Below are positions 1-11,518 of a stretch of 64,000 bases of DNA, piece by piece. Origin of the DNA: Exophiala sp. HKRS030 (lineage: Eukaryota > Ascomycota > Eurotiomycetes > Chaetothyriales > Herpotrichiellaceae). The position numbers and the translations under genes were made by a program. The notes under the pieces were generated by a model, which was given only the letters and a program-made list of their open reading frames with translations, did no database searches and was not told the DNA's origin. Position 1 is the first letter of the stretch. Each line of letters starts with the position of its first letter. Location of the stretch: assembly GCA_023897205.1 (NCBI GenBank), contig JAHWDD010000004.1, positions 5,208,001-5,272,000 on the forward strand. The letters run 5' to 3'.

Positions 1-550
1 GGACACTAGCAGGTGATGAAGAAGAAGAAAAGGCCGAGCTTGAGCCTTGACATGCAGAAATTGTAAGATCATCTACGAAAAGTATGGTTTTGGAGTACGA
101 AAATACCAGGAGCGGTCATCTCGGTGCTTCTTAACATCTGGTTTTTCGGCACGATGCTCATTTTCTCAATATTCGACTAACGGCTCCTCTCGCCCACGAG
201 TCCAGGAATACCGGGCAAAAAGTCAACAGCTTTTCCAACTCAAGACTAAAACCAAGAGCTTGATTTGGTGACATACCATACGAACTCCGCTCAGAGCCAG
301 GATACCACCAAGTTCAATCGAAATGTAATTATCGATACGACGCTTTGTGCAGTTTGTCAAACAGTCAAGTCCTCTGCCATACTGTTTCGTTTCACGTGGA
401 CTTTTTGATATTAGCCTTGCTTTGGTGGCCGAACAAGGACTTCCATCAGAACTCACAGTGCGAGATGATATTTATTGCGACGATATCACAGCAACGGGAA
501 TTTGACCAATCCAGACAATCTGAGTCAGGTGGGGTTGATTTCAGATGTCC
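1..550. other. Left-end intergenic stretch
   Basis: No open frame here looks like a conserved protein on either strand. It is the 3' side of the F-box gene that follows. I see no RNA gene or repeat. Confidence 0.5.
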
Positions 551-991
551 TCAAACATCTTTCTTTGAGCCGATCTTGACCTTGCGTGCCCACTCCCAGA
601 CCCTTCTTGCGTGGTATGGGCAAAGGTAGTAAGGACAACGAAGAAGATTTGGAGCAGGATAAGTTATACCTGGACCCGGGAGTTCTCTTTTGGCCTCTCC
701 ATGCTCCCATGGTCCTTGATGCTGTTCTTCCGCGGCGGATGCTTCGATCAAGCAACTTTCCTTGGTGACAATGAGATGTGCGTATTTCTTGCATGTCAGC
801 GCTAGCATCACCCGGTCCCATGGACTGAGCTTGTCAAGTATACATAACAATATTTCGTGGGGAAAGGCATCAAGCGCGGTGGATGGTGCAAGGGCAGTGC
901 CGATAGATCTGAGGATCTGGCAAAGCGTTAGGTCATCTCCGCCTTGAGTTTCTTTCAGTTCACGTACCGTCTCTGGTATCTTGAATGACAT
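551..991 (-). CDS. Short F-box protein
   Basis: Probable substrate adaptor of an SCF ubiquitin ligase, by family. The visible domain is an F-box, with DAFPHEILLCILDKLSPWDR followed by LALTCKKYAHLIV, the usual two-helix pattern. A Cys-containing tail (RCPYYLCPYHARR) follows. I start at the ATG at 991 (MSFKIPETVREL), which gives about 146 residues. The same frame stays open without a stop up to about position 1360, so a longer N-terminus or an upstream exon is possible. Many fungal F-box proteins are short and lack a recognisable substrate domain. The family call is fairly safe; the exact ends are not. Confidence 0.6.
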   Translation of the reverse strand: MSFKIPETVRELKETQGGDDLTLCQILRSIGTALAPSTALDAFPHEILLCILDKLSPWDRVMLALTCKKYAHLIVTKESCLIEASAAEEQHQGPWEHGEAKRELPGPGITYPAPNLLRCPYYLCPYHARRVWEWARKVKIGSKKDV

Positions 992-2418
992 GTTTGATGA
1001 CCAAGCCGAGGAGGAATTGATGAAGGATGATGCAAGTTTCAAATCGAGTCCGCGATACATGAACTGCTGAAATTGAGTAGTGAGGACCGGTTGGCGGTGA
1101 TGGAGAAATGGTAGGAAGCGAATTCTGGAGTCAAGCACCAAAAAGTCAAGACTACGGCTGGTCTTGATGTCTTCATCCAATCCCCAGATCAGATCAGACA
1201 CGACCACTTGCCTAGCACCGATCTTAAGCTCGAAATGAATTGTCACTGCCGGCCTATTGAGCATCAGACCCTCCGTAGAAAACTCCATGCAACAAGCCTG
1301 TTCAGACAATGTCTTGGGAATGCAGTGGAATACAGCTCTCGACAGTGAATTCCACAGCATAAATTCACTCTAGCAGGGTTATCCCACGGCATTGCTCTTG
1401 TAAGCCTTTTCCAAACAGTACGCTATTTCTGGATGTTGGACAACTGGATTGTAGTCTGAGTAACACACTAAGGTAATGACATAAACTAGTGACCGTCGAA
1501 TTACCTTCGAAGGAGCGCACCTCTCATCTTTGATCACTGCTTCCCTGTTACAAGAACGGCCTAGATTTACCTCATCGACATCGCCATCAGCAGTGCTTTT
1601 CACAACCATGAAGAACTGAAACCCGCAGGCAGGAAAGGTGTTAAGCCCTTGTCAACATCAGGATCTTGGAAGTGAATCTCAAGACGGCACAGCTTTTGAT
1701 TCGAATCGGAGACACAAATGTCTCCGCTGGTTTCTCTGGCGTCATGGCAGAGTCTTCCGTCGCTGTCGAGATGGAGGAATTTCGAGACATGCACATATGA
1801 CCAGTGCGTGTGAAACATCGGTATCGGTATGACGAGCCAAGCGGGATGATGCGAGTTTTTGATAGATGGTCATTCACAAGAGTCTACGAGAAACCAGGGC
1901 TTCTCGATTAACGGGTGCAGAGGGACATGTCCTCTTCCATCAATGTGTTGAACGGGTACCTACGACCGAGCTAGACACGGTGCTTCAGGATCAAGGACTT
2001 CGACATGCGGGTGTTACAAAATAGAGAACGTGAATTACAAGGACTTATGCAGGAGAATTCGGTTTGATGATACTCTATAGAAGATTATGCCTCTCGTTTC
2101 AGACATATTACTGTTGTTTTCTTGCTGGATAGATGACATCTAGCTAGACACTGGGCGTTCCAAGATCCTTCTGTACCTAGTGCACTCAGATCATGTGAGG
2201 GACATCCAGTGAACTGCTCCACGGGAGCGTTATTTAGTACCTAATATAACATGAGACCTAAGAAAAAGGCTTAGAACAAAGATGTGCTTTCCCTCGCTGT
2301 GCTAGAACAGCTGGTACGGCGACATACAATGTTTTCCAATGCCTTTGACAGAGTCCTCGGTCTTCATACAGTGTAAAATGAATGGCGTAGGCCACATGTG
2401 CTCGGGGCTTGAAATTGC
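992..2418. other. Intergenic stretch between F-box and NYN genes
   Basis: Apart from the open upstream extension of the F-box frame (to about 1360), I see no convincing coding signal. Several short frames on both strands have no protein-like composition. No RNA gene or repeat was recognised. Confidence 0.4.
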
Positions 2419-3978
2419 CTAATCCTCATCGATGAGGAATTCGACATATGGGTCCAGCTCAACCAGTTTGAACATCGGGCCCCATTTTGATCGAAATTCC
2501 TTCCGCTTGTAAAGACTACTAGTATTCATCTTGAAGCTGACGAGTTCGACTAGCCAACCTTTCTCCAGGGCCCGCTCCACCATACGCAAAAATCCACCAG
2601 AGTACTCGGCTTCGGCTGCGTCACCTGTGGCAAGTACAATGGTACTCGGTCTCTCCGCGTCAATCAAGGATTCCAGGATCTTCAGGTGTAGAATTTCGTC
2701 CACGGCCTGTTCGACCCATTTCTCTGGTGCACTGACATTGTTGTTCGCTTCCGAACCACTTGTCTCGCCACCAGAGCGGTACTTCTTTTGTCGCGGAGTC
2801 ATCTCCTTTGCTTTGTGAACACGTTCAAGAATATTGGTTTCATAACCTAAAGACTTTGCTTGGTCGATTGCGGGAACTTTGTCCGAGCCGACCAGCACTC
2901 GCTTCGAAGCTGGTCTACCACGCTCAAGGACAATTGAGAAATTGTGATATGAAAGTGGAACCCGCCTGAGGCGTGTTTCCTGTGGTAAGCCACGCGCTTT
3001 CCTCAAGCAGTCACTGAATCCTATAGATATATTGGATATGTCCACAAAGACATGAATGCCAATGGTAGAAACGTTCAATGGTGTGAACGCAGGTTCAAGT
3101 AAGCCTTGGTTCTTCAAGTACTTCTTCTCGTCAGGATGTTGTTTCATCAGAGCCGAGATGAGAGCTTTTTTCCTCGCCTCAGCGGTTAAGCCATCCTCGG
3201 AAGATATAGTGGCTCGCTTATGGGAGGGTGGTGCTGGGGCAGACCAAAGAAATGGGTTGGCCACTGGCCAGTCACGTTTGAATGTTCGAGGCTCTGCCTT
3301 GGGTGGGGATGGTGAGGTCGGAGGGGAATCTTTGTCAAGGATTGCTTTTCGAGATCGTCCAAGGATGTCGTCAATAACGGCTCTTCGGTCGGGTGATCTT
3401 CTCAACGATTCGAGCTCTTCACCGGATTCAGGTTCGCTAGTGTCTGATTTATTGGTAGTTTTGTTGCTTGCAAGGGTATCTGCTCTTTCCTTGGCCCTTG
3501 CCCTTCTTTCGGCACGCTTCTTGTTTCGCAAAGTCGCGGCCGACACAGGCTGTGTAGACTCAACATTGTCTTCCAAATCTGTGCCTAGATACTCATCCCG
3601 CCACCGGACAGCTTTGCTCAATTGGTCGAGATCAACTTCGGCAACAGGTTTATCGTTGACATTGTATTTGATTAAACCCGTGGAGTTTGTCTCATCAGCA
3701 GTAGCCTTTGGTCGGCCAAGGAAATCCCAAATAGATGAGAAGTCTCCAAGTTCCAAGGTAGAGTCGTTCTCGTGGCTGGATGGCGCGGATGGCCTCAAGG
3801 TTGGGCTAACGGCAGCTCGGTCATGGTTGACAGCAGAAAGGGTATTGAGTAGGCTGATGGCAGAGCTCAGATCCCAGATGAGAGGATCATGCTCGTCCGA
3901 CATGAGAGCGGGTGAGAGGCTTGAGCTCTCGTAGTAGGGCTGGTGGCGATCAGAGAGGGGCAAGGATAAAGTGGTCAT
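2419..3978 (-). CDS. NYN-domain protein, putative ribonuclease
   Basis: A single-exon frame of 519 residues from an ATG at 3978. The first ~280 residues are low-complexity and charged, with a basic stretch (KKRAERRARAKERA) and Ser/Pro-rich segments. The C-terminal ~220 residues form a PIN-like NYN fold: the first acidic strand is IHVFVDISNISIGF and the second is VLATGDAAEAEYSGGFL, followed by ALEKGWLVELVSF. In this family the conserved Asp residues bind metal in an RNase active site. The Asp of VFVDISN and the Asp of ATGD are both present, so activity is plausible. Fungal homologues are mostly uncharacterised. The role (RNA turnover or quality control) is inferred from the fold only. No intron is needed. 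Confidence 0.75.
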   Translation of the reverse strand: MTTLSLPLSDRHQPYYESSSLSPALMSDEHDPLIWDLSSAISLLNTLSAVNHDRAAVSPTLRPSAPSSHENDSTLELGDFSSIWDFLGRPKATADETNSTGLIKYNVNDKPVAEVDLDQLSKAVRWRDEYLGTDLEDNVESTQPVSAATLRNKKRAERRARAKERADTLASNKTTNKSDTSEPESGEELESLRRSPDRRAVIDDILGRSRKAILDKDSPPTSPSPPKAEPRTFKRDWPVANPFLWSAPAPPSHKRATISSEDGLTAEARKKALISALMKQHPDEKKYLKNQGLLEPAFTPLNVSTIGIHVFVDISNISIGFSDCLRKARGLPQETRLRRVPLSYHNFSIVLERGRPASKRVLVGSDKVPAIDQAKSLGYETNILERVHKAKEMTPRQKKYRSGGETSGSEANNNVSAPEKWVEQAVDEILHLKILESLIDAERPSTIVLATGDAAEAEYSGGFLRMVERALEKGWLVELVSFKMNTSSLYKRKEFRSKWGPMFKLVELDPYVEFLIDED

Positions 3979-4766
3979 GTTCGAGGGTCGACGTCTTTGT
4001 AGGGAGGTGATACATGGCTTTGAGGTAAGTGAGGAAAACTGAAGGTCTGGAGAAGTTGAATGAAAGTTGTTACTGTCTGATTGCGACGTAGATGAAGATA
4101 TGAAAGGAAGTTGGATGTCGCGACATTGAGTGATTCATGCCCAGCGACTTGAAAGAGGTTGCGGAGTCACGGAGTCATTCGTCTGTGTCATTAGCACAAA
4201 AGCCCAGGCTAGACCAGCACTAGTGACAAACTAGCCTTAAGTAGTCTAGCTCCTCATCAGACTCTTTTGTCTACCTCTGTGTGCTCGGCCTCCTCGCCGT
4301 CATTGTTCAACTGCACCAGCTTCCCACAATGGCTGTTGGAATAAACCGTTCGGAGCGATGATCTGTTTGCGCGAAAACCGAGACTGGCATGCCCTCACAC
4401 GATCTTTCCCAATGTGGATAAGTCCTTGGGTTGAAGGACCCTCTCTTAAAGATTTGAATATAGTTATTCCATTTCTGGCCTAAGATCACTGGACATCGCT
4501 TCGCAAGATTGGCAATGTGTAACACACATATTCGTAAATAGTGAGACGTTGATGCGATGTGCTATATTATAATATCGATACCATTTACATCCCCTTGATT
4601 TTAATTCTGGATCACTTTCAATCCAGGCTAGTCCATCAGGAGATGGCATAGCGCTTCTGTGCTATAAGTTGAATAATGTCTGAACACCTTGTGGAGGCGA
4701 TACAAATTCCGGCTCATCTTCACTCTTATGGGGAAGAAAGATTCTTATAAAAGATTCTTACCTAGC
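3979..4766. other. Intergenic: NYN promoter and 3' side of the transporter gene
   Basis: Upstream sequence of the NYN gene and downstream sequence of the MFS gene, both on the minus strand. No further gene, repeat or RNA recognised. Confidence 0.4.
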
Positions 4767-6299
4767 TTATACCTTCGTTTTCTTCAAGCCGCCCAGTTTA
4801 ATCCACAAGACAAGATAGACGACAAAGCCACCTGCACAAAGAGCACCACTGAAAGCCTGCATACCTCGGAATCCGCCATTGTCATGGACGATGAGCTGAC
4901 CACCTATGGGACTGCCAACCAGGATGGCCACTGAACCCACGCCAAACACCAACCCGGTTCGAAGGCCAATCTGTTGAATCGGGCTGATATGTGCGATGAG
5001 CGGCGGCAAGAGACTGAAGTTGGCACCGGAACTGAAACCAAACAAGACGGCGAAAGTGACAATTGGACCGGTGCCGGATGTTGGGAGCCAAAGGGCAAAG
5101 ATCAGGATCACATTGAGGGCCGCAACGACGAGAAACACGGTAAAGCGCCCGAGTTTGTCGGCCATGTAATTGGGAACTGTACGTCCAAAAGTGCTTGAGC
5201 CATTGAGAATGGCGATTAAGTAGAAGGACAAGGCCTCGTCGACGCCGCGACCGCGTGCCTCACTGACCAGGAATGTGAAGGGTGTGAACAAACCAAGCAA
5301 GTTGACGAAGGTGCCGACGGCGAGGAGAGTAAAAGGGGTTTCTTTCCAAGGGGACGTAAAGTCCTTTAGCCGCACGGCTTTGGGAGCAGGTGGGATGCGG
5401 GAACGCACGGTGGTATTGGCGACAGCCATGATTGCCAACATCAGAAAGGCACATGTCCGCATCGTCCACGCAAAGCCAATCTGGGCTACGAGACGCTGGA
5501 CCATGATGGGGAAGATGACGCCGCCAACCGAGGATCCCGATATGATAAGGCCAAGAGCGAGGGCCCGACGACGAAAGAACCACGTTGCTGTTGTTGATGT
5601 GCAACAGTAGAAGATCATGGACGCTCCCAACGGGGAACAAATGCCTTGGGAGAGGATGAATTGATAGTACTTTTTGGAGATACTAGCCATCATCAGACCG
5701 AAGACATGCAAGAATGTGCCAATGAGGAGGATGTAGCGGGGACCGTAGTTGTCGTAGACACGGCCAATCCAGACGCCGTTCGCCCACATCATGCTGCCCT
5801 CTAGTGCAGGTATCCAAGCGATCTCTTGCTCAGTATAGTCCCGGAGTTGGTGCGTGTGATAATACTCTTGGAAAACTCCGACCGCATTAATCCAACCGAA
5901 GCTGACAAACAATCCAAAGAATCCTCCAAGCACACATAGCCAGGCCTGGAGTCCGCCATCAGGATATTGTGATGGATCCATTGGATTGATCGCCGGGGGT
6001 GGTGAATTCAAGCCCTGTTGCCTACTGCTCTTCTCCTCGCCGCCGTCAAAGTTGGCGGCAACATCCTTTCGTGAAAGCCGATCGAGGATATCGCCATCCG
6101 CCATGCCGACTGCTTCGAAAGACTTCTTCTCGTCGACACCCGAGACATTTGAGGCACCAGAGTCCAGAGTATTGTTGGTGTTGTGATTGAATTCCGCGTT
6201 ATTGTTACGATTCCTCGGTCGATCCCCGAACCCCGGAGACTTATTTTCCAAGCTCAGTGGCGTTGAGGGATCAGTATGCTGTTCGTCGAGTCCCGCCAT
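4767..6299 (-). CDS. MFS transporter, monocarboxylate porter (MCT/MCH) family
   Basis: Plasma-membrane transporter of the fungal MCT-like group. It has about 510 residues from the ATG at 6299 (MAGLDEQHTD). The frame continues upstream but without a further ATG. A soluble N-terminal region of ~120 residues precedes the family signature PDGGLQAWLCVLGGFFGLF at helix 1. About twelve hydrophobic helices follow, with RIYDNYGPR-like loop WIGRVYDNYGPRYILLIG after helix 2 and FGRTVPNYMADKLGRF between the halves. Fungal members carry monocarboxylates, riboflavin or unknown solutes; the substrate cannot be read from sequence. It is intact. Neighbours are unrelated, so it looks like a stand-alone gene. 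Confidence 0.85.
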   Translation of the reverse strand: MAGLDEQHTDPSTPLSLENKSPGFGDRPRNRNNNAEFNHNTNNTLDSGASNVSGVDEKKSFEAVGMADGDILDRLSRKDVAANFDGGEEKSSRQQGLNSPPPAINPMDPSQYPDGGLQAWLCVLGGFFGLFVSFGWINAVGVFQEYYHTHQLRDYTEQEIAWIPALEGSMMWANGVWIGRVYDNYGPRYILLIGTFLHVFGLMMASISKKYYQFILSQGICSPLGASMIFYCCTSTTATWFFRRRALALGLIISGSSVGGVIFPIMVQRLVAQIGFAWTMRTCAFLMLAIMAVANTTVRSRIPPAPKAVRLKDFTSPWKETPFTLLAVGTFVNLLGLFTPFTFLVSEARGRGVDEALSFYLIAILNGSSTFGRTVPNYMADKLGRFTVFLVVAALNVILIFALWLPTSGTGPIVTFAVLFGFSSGANFSLLPPLIAHISPIQQIGLRTGLVFGVGSVAILVGSPIGGQLIVHDNGGFRGMQAFSGALCAGGFVVYLVLWIKLGGLKKTKV

Positions 6300-7495
6300 G
6301 TTTTCCGGGATAGTAAAAAGGGTTGGTTCTTCAGCAGGGTTTAAAGACTCGGCTTTTGACGACGTTGTCGAAGGCTTCAGATCAGGCGTCTGCCACTCAA
6401 ATTGGTCCCACAAAGCCAGGTAGACCCAGACAACTTTTAGTTCATTCTCCTGGTCAACAAATCAGGTACTGGCCACAGCAAGAAGGCTGTAACTCCCAGA
6501 TCTGCAGGACGAGAAATCACAGGAACGTCCAAGTCACTCAATCGACCCTCCAATGATCATCGCAGAACAATGTGGTAGTTTGTCGGAGACGAGAACAAGG
6601 CGTGTACGATATATGAGACCAGCTCAACCAACGATCCCGAGGACCGCCAGACCTGCTGTCATTGTGGACGGGGATCTACTATAAGTGGAGATTCAAAGCC
6701 TGATTGCAAAGCAAACGGTCCCTTAATTCCGGTACATGGCTGGGAAACGATTGAAAGGCTCACTTACTTTCGGAGTTAGCCCTTAGTTGGAAGAGCGGTC
6801 CGTGAAAGAAAACATTCAGGATCTCTGGGTGAGCAAGATCCGGAACGAGATAAAGTGAGAGAGTGGAAGCGAATGACGATCTAGCTTAGAAATCTACTAA
6901 AGCCGTGGGACATCCCAGGACCTTCGTACATCAAGACCTGTCGTACATCATGTGAATGGGAAAGATGAGGTGCAACGACAATGTCATGGGTGGATGCTCT
7001 ACTTTTTGGGTATCGCCGTTCTGGGATTCAGGCGGTCCAAATCTCCACATGACCGATGCGAAGCCTCCTCACTCGCCGACGCGTACTTCTGAGTGAACGT
7101 TCGGATCGTTCGTGACCATTTCACCGGCATTCCTGTCATTCCTTTCAAGGGTTTCGGAGTGTCTGGTCTCAAGCATACCGACAATTCTGTGGAAGCAAAA
7201 CCGCCGCAGGCCGTTGTGGTACGATATCTACGGTCGGAGCTTGTGCTTGAACGGTTCTTGCACCAGATCGTCAAATGGGATTTGAGATAGTCACGTTAAC
7301 GTCATGAGCAGAATCCAAGTGATCGGCTGAGGACTTTAGTAGGGAATCTTATAAGACTACTGCTCGAGGACATCCTGGGATTGCAATTCATATGGAAGAC
7401 ACTTTTCTGCTGATATGTTACAAGTTCATCAAAATCTTGGCAATCCTCAAGTTCGGAAGCTGGGTCTCCAATTGAGATGCACGATGACACCTTCT
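6300..7495. other. Intergenic: promoter side of the MCT transporter
   Basis: About 1.2 kb between the MCT start and the stop of the next minus-strand gene. Short frames here have no recognisable protein content. Likely the transporter promoter plus a 3' flank. Confidence 0.4.
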
Positions 7496-9018
7496 TCACC
7501 AGCTTGAGGGTAGGTTAGGAAAGTCCTTAGTCGTTATTCCAAGATCGGCGAAGACAGCATCGTCACCTAGAACTGTGTTAGCAGAAGCATGCAGAAAGGC
7601 GAGGCGGAGCTCAGCGAGAGGTCATCGTACCTTTCAAATGCTTGACGCGGATCTCATCTTCACCTTCCAACTTCTCTAATTCGTCCACCGGGGCTCCATT
7701 CTGCTCTCGGTCATCCTTGGGTCTCTGCTCGACAGCTTTATCGAAATCCTCGCCGATGATCAAGAACTGGGCGTTTTCGTAGTCGAGGAACTTGGGCTCT
7801 AGGGGCTTCCAGCGCAGACCGCGGAATTCATCGATAACCTCTTTTGGATAATCGGGTCCTTGTGGGAGGCTTGCGTTGTTTGGCGCCGGCGTGGTCGGGT
7901 TCTTGACGCTTGTCACAAAACTTCCACGTTCTTTCAGGCCAAGGTCTTTCTGGACTTCGCCCAGAGTCGCAGGAATAGTAAGAATATAAGCCAAGTGTGA
8001 CTCTCGACCAGTTGACGTGATGGCATAGATGCCCTCTGCGACTGGAGTCACTGGAGGACTATGGCTCGTGCCTGAAGTCTTGGTGGCGTAGTCCGAACCT
8101 GACATGAATGACTCCTTCAGGTCTTTGAAGTTGGTCTTGACCTTTTCGACGAAAGTCATGAAACGGTCTTTTCCACTGAGGGGCAGGACTTTCTTGGGTA
8201 GAGCGAGGAGGCGACAATTGTTATCGTCACCAATTGGACCATCGCCAAGTTTTGCGTCGAGGGGAAGTGGCCGCATGATCATATAACTTCTAGCAATGTC
8301 GTTGACATCTTGAGGGTTATCGGTATTGACTCTGGAACGGAAAAAGAAGTAGATAATTCCCTTTTCCAGGATGCTTGAAGGCACGTCGTTCTCACGGGCG
8401 TCTGGGATGACGGCACTGCCATTCGTTGCGGTTTTATCCCCTTCTTCCTGTGTGATCCCCGGCTTTTCGTCAACCTTTGCGTCTGATGTGTTTGTGTCGG
8501 TATCCTCGACCTTCGCGCCACTGCCTGGCCCAGTCGGCCCTTGGTCCGTCTCGGCATTGGGTTGATCTTGAACGTCCACATCTCCGTTCGCGCCCGTCAT
8601 CTCTGTATCTTGCTGCAGTGTTGACTCTTCTGTCTTTGGATCCGCAGATGTAGCGCCATTGCTTTCTTGCTTGTCTTGGGCTTCCTCGGTGGGCTTGGCT
8701 GGGTCCTGGCCATTCTGTTTGGGTTTGGACTCTTCTGCATCGGCCGTCTTATTGGTACTGCACACGCTGTCAATGTTCTGTGACCCGGGCTTCACCATCG
8801 CCATGACACGGGGCTTACTCTGCAAAGGTCTCGTCTAAGGTCTTTTGTTCCAGCTCACCGTTGGTCTTGCCGCGCTTAGCCGTTGGAGAAGCGCCAGTAG
8901 CTCCGTTTTTACGCTTGCGACCATCGGCAGACGACCTTGATTTGGACTGTGGCTCTGGTGGCGAGGAATTCTGAGAGTTCTGGGATGCGAGACGAGCTGA
9001 TTGACGTCTTCCCGTCAT
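7496..9018 (-). CDS. Conserved fungal nuclear-type protein, function unknown
   Basis: Three exons: 8819-9018, 8757-7631 and 7566-7496, with introns of 61 and 64 bp (GTAAGC...GTGTGCAG and GTACGA...TTCTAG). They join in frame to 465 residues. The N-terminus is MTGRRQSARLASQ, then basic patches (GRKRKNG, TAKRGK) that look like nuclear localisation signals. A long Glu/Asp/Thr-rich linker follows, and from about residue 205 a folded-looking domain (GIIYFFFRSRVNTD ... GIYAITSTGRESHLAYIL ... ENAQFLIIGEDF). It ends FADLGITTKDFPNLPSSW. I believe similar proteins occur widely in Eurotiales and are sometimes annotated loosely as BTB-domain transcription factors, but I see no BTB fold. I assign no function. 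Confidence 0.75.
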
Positions 9019-9713
9019 GTTTGCGCAAGACAAGAGCGATTCACGAGATATAAGGCAAACAAGGTCTGAATTTATCGTTGAAGCGGGATTTTGAAATCAC
9101 GCGGCTGTCATGGATGAGAGAAAAGGTATCCTTACATTTGAGATGAAGCAAGTGAGGATAGCACGTTGCGACGAAGAAGCAAGTCGATGATGGACATTGA
9201 AAGGCTGGTGACGAGCCACCCATGTCTCAGGTGCGGCTACTCCACACTGTCCCTCGGAAGGCCAGAGAACAGGATCAAAGGTACGGAGAAGAAGGGGGGC
9301 GTACGGGACGAGGACCATGATGTAAGACTCATGCTGGCTTTGTGTAGGGTTGATGGCTAGTCAGGTACGAATTACTCCGTGCTTTGAATCAGTCCAGGCC
9401 CACTGGTCAAGAAAGAAGAAGAAGATGGTGGGAAAGGAACGTGTTCGATGTTCCGACTGGTGCAAATTGAGTTTTCCCCGCCTTCGCCTTGGAACGGACG
9501 GCCGGCGTCATCCCTGCATGCATTGCCCTTGGATCACACAGAATAGCTCAAAAGGACTTAGGAGACCCTAATGATCAAGCACAGCCCGACTTTATTTACA
9601 TCGATTGACGAGTTGCTCGGCTCCGCTCATATCAAATAGAAGGACCTCGCCAAAATGGAGCCAGCCCATGTAGTATACAGCCAGCCTTGCCTCCCATATT
9701 CTCAAGAGTTCTG
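9019..9713. other. Intergenic, about 0.7 kb
   Basis: Upstream region of the 465-residue gene and downstream flank of the next minus-strand gene. No coding, RNA or repeat signal recognised. Confidence 0.4.
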
Positions 9714-10340
9714 TCAGCCAATATCCATAACATCATCACCTTCCAGAGACATTTCCGCCGCTGTTGTCGTCGTTGTGACATCAGGAGTTGCTTCGCGGGA
9801 TGATCCGAACGCCAACAATTCCCTCAATGTTTCGTCAGTTCTCTCTGTGTCTGTAGTATCTGACCATGTATTTCCGGCCTGCTTGCGAGCCAGGCGATGT
9901 GCCATAATCTGCTGACTGCTTCGTTTCTTCCGCCGCTTTGAAGGCGGTGGATGTTGTGTTTGTCCTTCAACCAGCTCAGACACTTCTAGCTCTGAAGTGG
10001 GGAATTGTGCTCGAGAGCCTTCCTCGTCCATAGCCACCGATTGTCTCTTAAGTCCTCGCTCGCCGTTATCCATCTTAGGTGAGCTGGAAGGAGGAGGATC
10101 GCATCTGAGCCGTCTCAATTTCCTGGCCAACTCTTCGTCGGCGTCCGGCCACTCCACCTGCTTCTGAATCTGTCCTGCTTCGTCCTCGAAGTCTGATTCA
10201 ACTTCTTCGTAATGATCTGGGCGTAGTATTTCAACATCGCCGTCATAACCCATGTCATCCGGGGAAAGTTCCTCAACTTGCAGGTCACCGGACGACTCTC
10301 GCCGTGGACGCTTGCCGTGTCTTGACCTCTCGAAAGACAT
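9714..10340 (-). CDS. Acidic, basic-tailed hypothetical protein
   Basis: One open frame of 208 residues from the ATG at 10340 (MSFERSRHGKRPRRES). It is charged throughout, with an acidic first half (EVESDFEDEAGQ), a basic cluster (SKRRKKRSSQQIMAHRLARK) near residue 140 that could direct it to the nucleus, and a Thr-rich tail. The segment QIMAHRLARKQAGNTWSDTTDTERT has the regularity of a conserved block, which is why I keep it as a gene. I do not recognise a family. The composition is unlike the random frames nearby. A short 3' exon cannot be excluded. Confidence 0.5.
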   Translation of the reverse strand: MSFERSRHGKRPRRESSGDLQVEELSPDDMGYDGDVEILRPDHYEEVESDFEDEAGQIQKQVEWPDADEELARKLRRLRCDPPPSSSPKMDNGERGLKRQSVAMDEEGSRAQFPTSELEVSELVEGQTQHPPPSKRRKKRSSQQIMAHRLARKQAGNTWSDTTDTERTDETLRELLAFGSSREATPDVTTTTTAAEMSLEGDDVMDIG

Positions 10341-11518
10341 CTGACGGATATATCCTGAGGAGCGCTGTAAAGAGTCTGCGAGGCGTAATCAGGATTACCC
10401 TACACGCAGATGCGTGCTTGACAGCCGAGTACTTAGACTGAAAGACTTGGTTGGAAGTGCTCTCAACGGGTCCTGGACACAAAAAAGGTGGACTCTTTGT
10501 TCCAAGGTGTCCGCATTGCTGCTGTGTTTGTGCAACGACGAATGCTCTTTTCAAACATGTTAAACATCAGAACATCTCATAAAGGCGGTTTCAGATGCAT
10601 GCATGCAGCCTCGCACTGAAGATTATAGATCGAAGAAGATGGAAAACATACACAAAGATTCAGAGACAGATTGTGATGCCCAAAATCAAAATGACGGAGA
10701 TGAATTTGCGAATGTACGCAATTTAAATGTGGCGTCTCACGTACTCCAAAGTTCTACCCTTCCTCAGCGGAAGTTCGGGTAGTCACAACTCTTGACCTAA
10801 AAACACCTTCTACGTCTCTTAGAAAAGCACGTACCAAATTTAGAAGACTTCATCATTGGTGTACGACTGTTGCACTAAGGCTTGTAGTTCTATGCATGAA
10901 AGAAACCTTGTTGGGGGAAAACAGGTAACGATTTGTAGTGGAATTGTCTCAATCGCTATCATGGCCTTGCTTTTCAGCGACAAGCAGACGAAGGTAATCC
11001 TTCATTGCAACACTTCGGAGGAATGCTAAATGCATCCCGTCTCCCATACTGCACATCTTTCTCAGAACCATGAGAGAAATAATTCTACGTCCTTGAAACA
11101 CTAGGCCGAATGCTGTAGTTATCGGCATTGACCCAGATGCTTGACAGGGAATAAAGTGTAGACACAGAAAAGATGGACCACTGCATCCACAGTCCCGAAG
11201 GACCGATGCCGCGGTGAGTAGCGTGTCAGAAGATGTTCAATCTTCTTTGCACCAAAATAGGCCCAAATCCTGGAAAATTCCAATCACGAGGAGAGGAGGG
11301 ATGAAGGCCAGAGTGTTGGCAAAGGTGGGAGGGCAGGGGAAAATGTATGAGAAGGGAGGGCACGAGGGCACTGCAATATATTTTGAAGACGCGTTCAAGC
11401 ATGATCATTTGAGGACTGCTCATGTGAAATCCGAATCACCATTTGAACTCATGCAAATCATCGTGGGTATCATCAACACCAATGCTTTTCATTGCAAATC
11501 TTTTGACTGTGCCAGGAT
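10341..11518. other. Intergenic, about 1.2 kb
   Basis: No gene recognised. A 12-bp self-complementary TGCATGCATGCA lies at 10596-10607. The right part is the 3' flank of RPL12. Confidence 0.4.

Noticed and set aside
3056..3934. 292-codon plus-strand open frame
   Set aside because: It is the exact antisense shadow of the NYN-domain gene.
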